From: an uncultured bacterium
Lineage (GTDB): Bacteria > Actinomycetota > Coriobacteriia > Coriobacteriales > Coriobacteriaceae
Assembly (NCBI GenBank): GCA_905215725.1
Contig: CAJMRD010000047.1
Location: forward strand, 1-16,721
Length of the DNA stretch: 16,721 nt
Direction: 5' to 3'
Shown here: piece after piece, positions 8,154 through 15,023 of the stretch
How positions within the stretch are numbered: the stretch's first letter is position 1
Layout: every line of letters starts with the position of its first letter
Translations under genes and position numbers: made by a program
The notes under the pieces: model-generated
Told to the model about the DNA's origin: nothing
What the model saw: the letters and a program-made list of their open reading frames with translations, nothing else
Database searches by the model: none

Positions 8154-8228
8154 GATTGATTGGGACGGTCCATCGGTAAACCAACTACCCTCATCTGTAG
8201 CGAAATGTCATACATTTATTCTGTACTA

Positions 8229-8257
8229 CACACCCCCAGGGGGTATGGGTGTATAGT
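8229..8257 (+). promoter_or_regulatory. CsoR-type copper operator and -10 element of the copA promoter
   Basis: The palindrome ACCCCCAGGGGGT (8232-8244), extended to CACCCCCAGGGGGTAT, matches the C-rich/G-rich inverted repeat that CsoR repressors bind. A probable -10 (TATAGT, 8252-8257) follows directly, so bound CsoR would cover the spacer and block RNA polymerase. The csoR gene is the third gene of the same operon, which suggests autoregulated, copper-inducible expression. The -35 is not clear. Confidence 0.8.
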
Positions 8258-8304
8258 ATCGGCAGGCTAACAATTCCAACACCGAACCACAGAAAGGAGA
8301 AGCC

Positions 8305-10650
8305 ATGGCTCAAGATAAGTTCGACGTGGGCGGTATGACATGCGCCGCCTGCCAGGCGCATGTGGACCGCACTGTGAGCAAGCTCGACGGCGTCGAGAGC
8401 GTCGCGGTCAACCTGCTCGCCGGTTCCATGATGGTCGACTACGACCCCGCGCAGGTCACCCCCGACGACATCTGCACCGCTGTCGATCGCGCGGGCTACT
8501 CGGCCTCGCCCGTCGATGCGGGCACCGATGCCACCGGTTCAAACGGCAACGCGCAAGCCAGGTCCGGCGCCGCCCATATGGAGTCGCCGACCAAAAAGCT
8601 GGAGGCCACCGCCTCTGCCATGCGCACCCGCCTCATCGTCTCGATCGTATTCCTTATCCCACTGTTCTACATAGGCATGGGGCACATGCTTGGCTGGCCG
8701 CTGCCCGGCATTTTCACCGACCATACCCACAGCATGACGCTCGCCCTCACCGAGCTCGTCCTGCTTATCCCCATCGTCTATGTTAACGACGCGTACTTTA
8801 TCAATGGGTTTAAATCGCTCGCGCACGGCGCGCCCACCATGGACGCCCTTATTGCCGTGGGCGCCACCGCCTCCGTCGCCTGGTCGCTCTACGCCATGTT
8901 CATCATGGCCGACCAGCTGGCCACAGGTCAGGTGCACGAGGCAATGATGACGAGCATGGACAACCTCTATTTTGAGAGCGCCGGCACGATCCTGTCGCTC
9001 GTCACTGTGGGCAAATACCTTGAGACGCGCAGCAAGTCCAAAACTGGCGGCGCCATCGAGGCACTGATCGACCTGGCGCCCAAGACCGCGACCGTCGTGG
9101 CAGAGGACGGCAGCGAGACCACCGTCGACGTCGACAGCATCCTTCCCGGCCAGGTCCTGCGCGTGCGCCCCGGCGAGTCCATCCCCGTCGATGGCGTGGT
9201 GCTCGAGGGCAGCTCGGCCGTGGACGAGAGTGCGCTCACCGGCGAGTCCATCCCCGTAGAAAAGGCCGCCGGTGACACCGTCAACGCCGCCACGGTCAAC
9301 CGCACCGGATCGTTTACCTTCCGTGCCACACGCGTGGGCGCCGACACGTCGCTTGCCAAGATCATCCAGCTCGTCGAGGACGCCAACGCCACCAAGGCGC
9401 CCATCGCCCGCATGGCTGACAAGGTCGCCGGCGTGTTCGTGCCCGTGGTGTTCGCGATCTCGGCCGTGACCTTTGTGGCGTGGATGGCACTGACCGGCAG
9501 CGTGAACGAGGCACTCACCTCCGCCGTGGCCGTACTGGTAATCAGTTGTCCGTGCGCATTGGGCCTGGCCACGCCCGTCGCCATTATGGTGGGCACCGGC
9601 AAGGGCGCCGAGATGGGCATTCTGTTTAAGAGCGCCGAGGCGCTGGAGAATCTGCGCAGCGTGGGCACCGTGGTGCTCGACAAGACGGGCACCGTCACCC
9701 GCGGCAAGCCTGCCGTGACCGATATCGTGGTAGCCACGCGCGCCGACGGCTCGCCCGCAATGAGCGAAAAGGCGCTGCTCAAGCTGGCCGCCGCGTTGGA
9801 GCGCTCAAGCGAGCACCCGCTGGCCGAGGCGATTATGGCCGAGTGCGAGGCGCGCGGAATCGTCGCGCGCATGGTCGAGGACTTTGCCGCCGTGCCCGGT
9901 CGTGGCGTTACGGCACGCGAGGGGCAAAACGCCATTGCAGCCGGCAATGTACGCCTGATGGACGAGCTGGGCGCGAAGGTGCCCGCCGACCTTGCCGAAC
10001 AGCTCGCCGCCGAGGGCAAAACACCGCTGTTCTTTGCCAAGAACGGCGAGCTCGTCGGTACCATCGCCGTGGCTGACGAGGTCAAGGAAACGAGCGCCGA
10101 GGCCATCGCCGCGCTCCGCAAGCTCGGCGTCGACGTACGCATGCTCACCGGCGATAACCGCGTGACGGCCGAGGCCATCGCCCGCCGCGTGGGACTGAGC
10201 AGCGAACAGGTTATCGCCGACGTCCTGCCCGCTGACAAGGAACGCCACGTGCGCGAACTGCAGGATGCGGGCGGCAAGGTCGCCATGGTGGGCGACGGCA
10301 TCAACGACTCCCCCGCTCTGGCGCGCGCCGACGTGGGTCTGGCCATCGGCACCGGCGCCGACATCGCCAAGGAGGGGGCAGATGTGGTGCTCATGCGCAG
10401 CGACCTCATGGACGTCACCCGCGCCATCGAGCTGTCGCGCGCCACGATCCGCAACATCAAGCAGGACCTGTTCTGGGCGCTGTTCTACAACGGCATCGGC
10501 ATTCCGCTCGCCGCGGGCGTGTTCTTCCCCCTCACCGGCTGGCAACTCTCGCCGATGTTTGGCGCCGCGGCCATGAGTCTGTCGAGCGTGTGCGTCGTAA
10601 GCAATGCGCTGCGCCTGCGAACCTTTAAGCCATCAGTTGCGGTGAAATAA
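8305..10650 (+). CDS. copA: Copper-exporting P1B-type ATPase CopA
   Basis: 781 residues. The ATG at 8305 has AAAGGAG 6 nt upstream. One N-terminal heavy-metal-binding domain carries GMTCAAC (Cys13, Cys16). The membrane Cu site is CPC at 415-417, with YNGIGIP at 728-734 and MSLSS at 757-761; these YNxxxxP and MxxSS motifs mark P1B-1 Cu(I) pumps. The actuator TGE is at 312-314, the phosphorylated Asp is 459 (DKTGT), the nucleotide-domain HP is 504-505, and GDGINDSP starts at 663. Length and domain order are normal for bacterial CopA. It pumps cytosolic Cu(I) out using ATP. It is first gene of the copA-copZ-csoR operon behind a CsoR-type operator. The last codons (SVAVK and the stop) lie inside a palindromic repeat that starts at 10635. 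Confidence 0.97.
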   Translation: MAQDKFDVGGMTCAACQAHVDRTVSKLDGVESVAVNLLAGSMMVDYDPAQVTPDDICTAVDRAGYSASPVDAGTDATGSNGNAQARSGAAHMESPTKKLEATASAMRTRLIVSIVFLIPLFYIGMGHMLGWPLPGIFTDHTHSMTLALTELVLLIPIVYVNDAYFINGFKSLAHGAPTMDALIAVGATASVAWSLYAMFIMADQLATGQVHEAMMTSMDNLYFESAGTILSLVTVGKYLETRSKSKTGGAIEALIDLAPKTATVVAEDGSETTVDVDSILPGQVLRVRPGESIPVDGVVLEGSSAVDESALTGESIPVEKAAGDTVNAATVNRTGSFTFRATRVGADTSLAKIIQLVEDANATKAPIARMADKVAGVFVPVVFAISAVTFVAWMALTGSVNEALTSAVAVLVISCPCALGLATPVAIMVGTGKGAEMGILFKSAEALENLRSVGTVVLDKTGTVTRGKPAVTDIVVATRADGSPAMSEKALLKLAAALERSSEHPLAEAIMAECEARGIVARMVEDFAAVPGRGVTAREGQNAIAAGNVRLMDELGAKVPADLAEQLAAEGKTPLFFAKNGELVGTIAVADEVKETSAEAIAALRKLGVDVRMLTGDNRVTAEAIARRVGLSSEQVIADVLPADKERHVRELQDAGGKVAMVGDGINDSPALARADVGLAIGTGADIAKEGADVVLMRSDLMDVTRAIELSRATIRNIKQDLFWALFYNGIGIPLAAGVFFPLTGWQLSPMFGAAAMSLSSVCVVSNALRLRTFKPSVAVK

Positions 10651-10701
10651 GGCGTAACATGCTTAGCTAAACCGCTATTTAGTCCGTATTCCACCGCAAC
10701 T
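10635..10701. repeat. 67-bp palindromic repeat overlapping the copA stop codon (copy 1)
   Basis: The left arm AGTTGCGGTGAAATA starts at 10635 and the right arm (10681-10701) ends in CCACCGCAACT. The arms match with a few mismatches. The TAA stop of copA (10648-10650) is inside the left arm. A better-preserved copy of the same 67-bp length lies at 10978-11044. Confidence 0.8.
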
Positions 10702-10729
10702 TTAGGTACTCAACGAAAAGGAGATAATC

Positions 10730-10951
10730 ATGAACTACATCGTTAAAACGTCTGGCCTTATGTGCGGCCACTGCGACGCCACCGTCGAGACGGCGTTGCT
10801 CAACGTTGCCGGCGTGACCGACGCCGACGCCGATCACGAGACCCAGACCGTCCAGGTGGAGTGTGCCGACACCGTGACCGCCGAGCAGCTCGCCGCCGCT
10901 GTCGAGGCCGCGGGCGAGAAGTTCCATGCCCTGTCCGTAACCGCCGCGTAG
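10730..10951 (+). CDS. copZ: Copper chaperone CopZ (heavy-metal-associated domain protein)
   Basis: 73 residues, the usual size of CopZ. The ATG at 10730 has AAAAGGAG 6 nt upstream. The whole protein is one ferredoxin-like HMA domain with the metal site MCGHC (Cys12, Cys15); a His between the two Cys is seen in several chaperones. It binds Cu(I) in the cytosol and hands it to CopA. The gene is 79 bp after copA and 135 bp before csoR, in one operon. It is bracketed by two copies of the 67-bp palindromic repeat. Confidence 0.93.
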   Translation: MNYIVKTSGLMCGHCDATVETALLNVAGVTDADADHETQTVQVECADTVTAEQLAAAVEAAGEKFHALSVTAA

Positions 10952-10977
10952 CAGACGCTGTCTACTCAATCCCCAGA

Positions 10978-11044
10978 AGTTGCGGTGAAATACGGACTGT
11001 TGAGCCGCCCTAGGCCTTTAAACAGTCCATATTTCACCGCAACT
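10978..11044. repeat. 67-bp palindromic repeat between copZ and csoR (copy 2)
   Basis: The 24-nt arms at 10978-11001 and 11021-11044 are complementary at 23 of 24 positions (left arm begins AGTTGCGGTGAAATACGGAC). The loop is 19 nt. There is no T tract, but a hairpin this strong could still slow transcription or protect the upstream mRNA. Same family as 10635-10701. Confidence 0.9.
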
Positions 11045-11086
11045 GACGGGGACATCCGAAAGATCGACCAGAAACGAGGACCCGCC

Positions 11087-11359
11087 ATGATGGCAGACCA
11101 CAAATCGGTGACCCGCATGCTCAAGACGGCACGCGGTCAGATCGACGGCATTTTGCGAATGGTCGATGAGGATCGTTATTGCGTCGATATCTCCACGCAG
11201 CTCATGGCCACACAGGCGCTCATCGCTCGCATCAACGCCGATGTGCTGAAAGCTCACATCGAGGGCTGCGTCGCCTCGGCCATCGAATCAGGCGACGAGG
11301 AGCTCAAGGCAGCCAAGCTCGCCGAGATCGAACGCGTCGTCGACAAACTCGCCAGGTAA
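11087..11359 (+). CDS. csoR: Copper-sensing transcriptional repressor CsoR
   Basis: 90 residues from the ATG at 11087 (a second ATG follows at once at 11090; ACGAGGA lies 7-8 nt upstream). The open frame extends further upstream, but that part would be translated from the 67-bp repeat and is not credible. The protein is an all-helical DUF156/CsoR family member with the Cu(I) ligands Cys32, His57 and Cys61, the same spacing as Cys36-His61-Cys65 of M. tuberculosis CsoR. The conserved DNA-binding helix residues RMLKTARGQIDGILRM are at 10-25. Cu(I) binding releases it from DNA. The probable target is the operator at 8232-8244 upstream of copA. Confidence 0.95.
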   Translation: MMADHKSVTRMLKTARGQIDGILRMVDEDRYCVDISTQLMATQALIARINADVLKAHIEGCVASAIESGDEELKAAKLAEIERVVDKLAR

Positions 11360-11365
11360 TTGGTG

Positions 11366-11454
11366 CAAGGGAGTCAGGTTACTTTACACCGTCTTGGTGT
11401 TCCGGGGACAGGTATGTTTGCACCGCATTGGTGTAGATTAACCTGTCCCCCTTG
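11366..11454. repeat. Composite palindromic repeat after csoR
   Basis: Outer 25-nt arms at 11366-11390 and 11430-11454 are complementary at 21 of 25 positions (right arm contains ACCTGTCCCCCTTG). Within it are two imperfect direct repeats, each a small hairpin: ACACC-GTCTT-GGTGT near 11386-11400 and CACC-GCATT-GGTG near 11421-11433, each preceded by a CAGGT-like motif. The inner GGGGACAGGT at 11404-11413 also matches the reverse complement of 11440-11450. It is unrelated in sequence to the 57-bp and 67-bp families. Confidence 0.75.
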
Positions 11455-11505
11455 CTCTAAATCGGGTATAAAGGCGTGCAGCATATCGAACGAAAGGCAA
11501 TTTGC

Positions 11506-11979
11506 ATGAATGACTTTATGAAGGGTCGCAATGGCGCCGATGAACTCACCATCGTAATGGGTTTTGCCGGCATCATCATCGCGATGATCGGATCGATAGC
11601 CCGCATCCAGTGGCTCAGCTGGATCGCCATCGCCGTCATCGTGATTGGCGTGCTGCGCGGCCTGTCCAAAAATATCGATGCACGTCGCAAGGAGAACGAG
11701 GCCTTTGTCGCCACGACCGCCAATGTTCCCGGCTTGGGCAAGTTCGTCGCCAGCTTGGGCGGCGGGGCCGCAGCGGCCAGCACCTCACGCGCGGCTGGCA
11801 CCAGTAAGGAAGACTTTGAGCGTGCCAAGCGCACGGCCAAGAAGATGTGGAAGGGTCGCAAGACCACGGCATATCTCAAGTGCCCCAACTGCGGCCAGAT
11901 GCTCTCCGTCCCCAAGGGCAAGGGCAAGATCCGCGTCACCTGCCCCAAGTGCCACGCTAAGATGGAGACGCGCTCATAG
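11506..11979 (+). CDS. Small membrane protein with C-terminal zinc ribbon
   Basis: 157 residues from the ATG at 11506 (GAAAGG about 10 nt upstream; an in-frame GTG at 11476 is less likely). Two hydrophobic helices lie at about 15-32 and 35-52, followed by a basic KNIDARRKEN turn, a low-complexity Gly/Ala/Ser stretch (about 78-96) and a basic helix. The C-terminus is a zinc ribbon with Cys126/Cys129 (CPNCG) and Cys146/Cys149 (CPKC), separated by VPKGKGKIRVT. Proteins with the same plan (two helices, then KCPNCxQ..VPKGKGK..TCPKC) are common, uncharacterised membrane proteins in Firmicutes and Actinobacteria. The gene is monocistronic: the repeat at 11366-11454 is before it and a terminator follows. 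Confidence 0.88.
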   Translation: MNDFMKGRNGADELTIVMGFAGIIIAMIGSIARIQWLSWIAIAVIVIGVLRGLSKNIDARRKENEAFVATTANVPGLGKFVASLGGGAAAASTSRAAGTSKEDFERAKRTAKKMWKGRKTTAYLKCPNCGQMLSVPKGKGKIRVTCPKCHAKMETRS

Positions 11980-12000
11980 CCGCCATACCATGGGACAAAT

Positions 12001-12036
12001 AAAAGCCGAGGCCTCGCACTGGGACCTCGGCTTTTT
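12001..12036. terminator. Bidirectional intrinsic terminator
   Basis: AAAAGCCGAGG (12001-12011) pairs with CCTCGGCTTTT (12025-12035) across a 13-nt loop. TTTTT follows on the plus strand and TTTTATTT on the minus strand, so it can end both the zinc-ribbon gene and the convergent amidohydrolase gene. Confidence 0.9.
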
Positions 12037-12086
12037 CTGATTATGACAAAAGGATTGTCCCTTTGTCGCATCACCATATCGCGCGC

Positions 12087-13457
12087 TTACGCCACGCCGT
12101 CGCGGGCGAGCTCCTCGGCCAGCGCCTCGGACGGCATGGCCATAATCGTGTCGAGCTCGGCGTCCACCTCGGGAATATGCTTCACCTTGAGCTTGCGCAT
12201 CAGATCGCCACGACACATCACGTGCATCGGCTCTCGCAGGGCGCGCAGGTCATCGAGCGGGTTCTTGCGCGTCACCAGGATATCGGCGGCCTTACCGCAC
12301 TCGATTGTGCCGGTCTCGCCGCCCAGCCCCAGCAGCTCGGCATTGACCTGCGTGGCCGTATGCAGCGCGAAGGCGTTGCTCACGCCGACATACTTGGCAA
12401 AATAGGTCACCTCACGCCACATGTCGTACTGCGTCACGAACGGGCAGCTCGAATCTGTGCCAAGGCCCACCTTAACGCCAGCTTCCAGTGCGGCACGAGC
12501 ACTCTCGATGATGCCCGAGCACACGATGTCACCGTTCTTCTTTTGCGTATCGGTCGAATGGGTCTTTTCCGGGTCGAACAATACAAACGGCAGCGCCGGG
12601 CTGATAGTGCAGGTCACACTCGGCGCACGTCCCTCGAGCTGCGTACCCGCGGCGCCGCGGTACAGTTCCAGGATCTCGGGCGTCAACGGAGCGCCGTGCT
12701 CAATCGTGTCAACGCCGGCCTCAAGCGCGGCCTTCACACCTTCGGTGCTCTCGACATGGGCCATGACCGGAAGGCCAACCTCGTGCGCCGCCCTGCACGC
12801 CGCAGCGGCAACCTCCACCGGCATGCGCAGCACGCCCGGCTCGCCCACCTCGGTCGCGTCGAACACACCGCCCGTTACGAACAGCTTAATGACGTCGGCA
12901 CCGCGCGCATACAGGTCACGCACCTGTTCGGCTGCCTCGGCGGGACTGTTGGCCACCTGGGCGAACAAGCCTGCACCATGGCCGCCCGGCACCGTGACGC
13001 CCGTTCCCGGCGCCACCAGGCGAGGACCTTGATACTTGCCGGCATCGATAGCATCGCGCACGGCAAGATCGGCAAACAGCGGGTCGCCCGCACCGCGCAC
13101 CGTGGTCACGCCACTTGCCAGCTGCTGCTGAGCACTGCCCTTAAGAATGTGGCGCACGATGGCGCGCCCCACGGGATTATCGAGCTTTTTCATCAGCGCA
13201 CCCGCATCGCCCGCCGAAACCGGCTTGCCCGAGCCGCACAGATGCACATGCATATTGATGAGGCCCGGCATGAGATACGCCCCTGCCAGGTCGATGACCT
13301 CGGCACCTGCAGGCGCCTGCGCCACAGCACTCGGCCCCATCCACGTAATGAGACCGCGCTCAACGACCACGGCCATGTCGGGCTGCGGCTCCATATGCTC
13401 CGAACCATCCAGAATGGTCGCATTGATAAACAACGTGGAACGATCGGCAGACGCCAT
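12087..13457 (-). CDS. Metal-dependent amidohydrolase (imidazolonepropionase/prolidase-like)
   Basis: 456 residues. I chose the ATG at 13457-13455, which has GGGAGGAG 8 nt upstream; the frame stays open 43 codons further, through the promoter. It belongs to the amidohydrolase superfamily (cyclic amidohydrolase type, the group of imidazolonepropionase-like and Xaa-Pro dipeptidase-like enzymes). It has an N-terminal beta-sandwich strand set, then MPGLINMHVHLCG with metal ligands His70 and His72, the likely carboxylated Lys191 (VIKLFVTGG), His234 (MAHVES), His254 (IEHGA) and catalytic Asp335 (GLGTDSS). All ligands of a binuclear site are present. No signal peptide is seen, so it is cytosolic. 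The substrate, perhaps a dipeptide or an amide or lactam ring, cannot be told from sequence. A palindrome lies between its -10-like element and its ribosome binding site. Confidence 0.92.
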   Translation of the reverse strand: MASADRSTLFINATILDGSEHMEPQPDMAVVVERGLITWMGPSAVAQAPAGAEVIDLAGAYLMPGLINMHVHLCGSGKPVSAGDAGALMKKLDNPVGRAIVRHILKGSAQQQLASGVTTVRGAGDPLFADLAVRDAIDAGKYQGPRLVAPGTGVTVPGGHGAGLFAQVANSPAEAAEQVRDLYARGADVIKLFVTGGVFDATEVGEPGVLRMPVEVAAAACRAAHEVGLPVMAHVESTEGVKAALEAGVDTIEHGAPLTPEILELYRGAAGTQLEGRAPSVTCTISPALPFVLFDPEKTHSTDTQKKNGDIVCSGIIESARAALEAGVKVGLGTDSSCPFVTQYDMWREVTYFAKYVGVSNAFALHTATQVNAELLGLGGETGTIECGKAADILVTRKNPLDDLRALREPMHVMCRGDLMRKLKVKHIPEVDAELDTIMAMPSEALAEELARDGVA

Positions 13458-13482
13458 ATCGAGCTCCTCCCTCACGATTAAC

Positions 13483-13509
13483 ATGAACATTTGTTCATTA
13501 TCACCTAGT
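13483..13509 (-). promoter_or_regulatory. Promoter -10 with operator-like palindrome upstream of the amidohydrolase gene
   Basis: ATGAACA (13483-13489) and TGTTCAT (13492-13498) form a perfect 7-bp inverted repeat with a 2-bp centre. On the minus strand it directly follows a -10-like GATAAT (preceded by GT, in GGTGATAATG), and it ends 26 bp before the amidohydrolase start. The position just downstream of -10 fits a repressor operator. No good -35 is seen. Confidence 0.5.
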
Positions 13510-13606
13510 CCCGCTGGATTGCTGCAGACGCATCGGTTAACGGAGGGAAGAGGGGATGTGGGGGACGGAATACGTTGCAGTCCCACCCCAGCGACACCAG
13601 GGAAAC

Positions 13607-13744
13607 ATCTCGATCTGTAACAGGTACAAGGTTGTTGGGCCCCTTGCTGTTACAGATCGAGACATTCGGTCGACGTTTCACCGGTTTGTCTCGATCTGTA
13701 ACAATTACGAACTCAAACAACTTCTAAACGTTACAGATCGAGAC
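13607..13744. repeat. Array of two 57-bp palindromic units (array 3)
   Basis: The units are 13607-13663 and 13688-13744, with a 24-bp gap and starts 81 bp apart. The centre of the first unit reads in the opposite orientation to the second: its reverse complement (GGGGCCCAACAACC) aligns with the CAAA-type loop of the others. The first unit has an apical stem CAAGG/CCTTG. The right arm of the second begins CGTTACAG instead of TGTTACAG, as in array 4. The array ends 8 bp from the stop codon of the nuclease-fold gene. The rest of 13458-13752 holds the amidohydrolase promoter and no gene. Confidence 0.9.
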
Positions 13745-13752
13745 AAAACCTC

Positions 13753-14823
13753 TTAGCGCCCATACCACTGACGTCTCCACTCCTCAGCCAAATCGGGCCG
13801 TCGCGGAATACCCGCCAGCCTCATCTTTTCAACCAACTTCCCCGGGTTCTTGAGTTCATCAAACGTAAACCGAAGCACCTTGTGCCCGAGCATTGTCAGA
13901 TGAGACTCCCGTTGACGTTCTGCCACGAATGGGTCGACCGACTCCCGGCCCTCGCCGTTCTGCAAGGTGTACTTCACCTTTCCGTCGAGCTCGCCGATGA
14001 CACACGTCCCGTCCTCGAGCCGCCAAAAATAATCGATCCGAAACACCTGGCTCGAATCGAGCGGATCGCGAAACTCCACCTGCAACTCCGGAACCGGAAA
14101 GCCGTATGCAATAAAGAACGCTCGAAACCGAGACTCGCCACCGTTTTCGGACATCCCGTCCGCATACGACGCAATCACCTGTGCCCTGCGATACCCTCGC
14201 CTGCCCTCGCAATCGGCGCGGAGGCGCTCGCACAAATCCCCACGTGAAACGCCTTTCGCCCGCAGTGCAGAATCGGCAATCGCCAACCCGTAGGAGAACG
14301 GCGCACGAAGCAAGCAATCCTCCACCGTGCGCCAAAATGACGTCACCTGCACGCCATCAACACGCTCGAGCGCGCCCGCCATCTGCGGACGCAACAACCT
14401 GCACCCGCTGTTCAACGTCATCGAACAGCCCGTCTTAACAAGAAAACGCGGCCCGAGCAGATCATTCGGCACCTCCAAACCCCACAAAAGCGCCGCGTCA
14501 TAGCCCCAAAACGCCCAATCGGGATGATATTCCGCAAGCCCTTTGATAGTCCTCAGCGCTCGCTCCGCCGGCGTCAATGCATCCCAATCATGCTGAAAAC
14601 AGAACAGGTACGGCTCGGGCTCCGCGATATCGTCGGTTCCAACATGGCGTCGCAGCCACATGAGCTCGGTATTGTCATGCGTTGCGAGCAGCGCACCTTG
14701 CTTGGCCGTCTCCGTGAGCCGCGCGAGCATCCTATTCCGCGCCAACGTGTTGCGAGTCGCATGTTTGTGTTTGAGAACGGTATTAGACACTTTCATCACC
14801 ACCACGTCAGACAAATGGACCAT
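13753..14823 (-). CDS. AbiEi/DUF559-like protein with Vsr-type nuclease fold
   Basis: 356 residues from the ATG at 14823-14821. GGAGG lies 11 nt upstream of it and 5 nt upstream of an in-frame GTG at 14829-14827, which is an equally possible start. The N-terminal half resembles the AbiEi-antitoxin-like region of actinobacterial proteins (DALTPAERALRTIKGLAEYHPDWAFWGYDAALLWGLEVP). The C-terminal half looks like DUF559, a Vsr-type PD-(D/E)xK fold: ESRFRAFF with Glu230, FRIDYFW with Asp264, IGELDGK with Glu278, Asp280 and Lys282, then HKVLRFTFDEL. Such proteins are abundant in actinobacteria; their activity is not established, and no AbiEii toxin gene is next to it. It stands alone between two repeat doublets, 8 bp from one and 26 bp from the other. 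Confidence 0.85.
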   Translation of the reverse strand: MVHLSDVVVMKVSNTVLKHKHATRNTLARNRMLARLTETAKQGALLATHDNTELMWLRRHVGTDDIAEPEPYLFCFQHDWDALTPAERALRTIKGLAEYHPDWAFWGYDAALLWGLEVPNDLLGPRFLVKTGCSMTLNSGCRLLRPQMAGALERVDGVQVTSFWRTVEDCLLRAPFSYGLAIADSALRAKGVSRGDLCERLRADCEGRRGYRRAQVIASYADGMSENGGESRFRAFFIAYGFPVPELQVEFRDPLDSSQVFRIDYFWRLEDGTCVIGELDGKVKYTLQNGEGRESVDPFVAERQRESHLTMLGHKVLRFTFDELKNPGKLVEKMRLAGIPRRPDLAEEWRRQWYGR

Positions 14824-14849
14824 CGTCACCGTTGCCTCCGCTGGCAAAT

Positions 14850-14986
14850 GTCTTGATCTGTAACAGGAAGACAGTCTTTGAGCCTCTAGTTGTTACAGAA
14901 CAAGATCTTTCGGCAGCCGCCAACCTTCCGTCTCAATCTGTAACAGTTACGGGCCCAAACAGCCGCCAAACGTTACAGATTGAGAC
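14850..14986. repeat. Array of two 57-bp palindromic units (array 4)
   Basis: The units are 14850-14906 and 14930-14986, with a 23-bp gap and starts 80 bp apart. The arms show compensatory changes: CTTGA pairs with an ACAAG-type arm in the first unit, and CTCAATC with GATTGAG in the second. As in array 3, the first unit's centre is reversed (reverse complement GAGGCTCAAAGAC), and the second unit resembles 13688-13744 in its centre (TTACG, CAAACA, AAACGTTACAG). The array sits directly upstream of the nuclease-fold gene's ribosome binding site. Confidence 0.9.
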
Positions 14987-15023
14987 AAAGTCAGGGGCAG
15001 CAGAGCGACACCAGTAACATCCC

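Noticed and set aside
7900..8160. Peptides encoded across the repeats (VSICN...VTDRD in several frames) as a repeated protein motif
   Set aside because: They arise simply because the 16-bp arms read the same way in certain frames; no start signals or consistent frame exist, and the variation keeps base pairing rather than codons.
8967..10460. 497-codon minus-strand open frame opposite copA
   Set aside because: Shadow of a confirmed gene with strong codon bias; the product has no domain and is Ser/Thr/Ala-rich.
10985..11086. Longer N-terminus for CsoR starting at 10985
   Set aside because: The extra 34 residues would be encoded by the 67-bp palindrome and spacer; the ATG at 11087 gives the normal CsoR length and ligand positions.
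12063..13481. 472-codon plus-strand open frame opposite the amidohydrolase gene
   Set aside because: Shadow frame; His/Arg-rich product without recognisable motifs, while the minus strand has a complete set of metal ligands.
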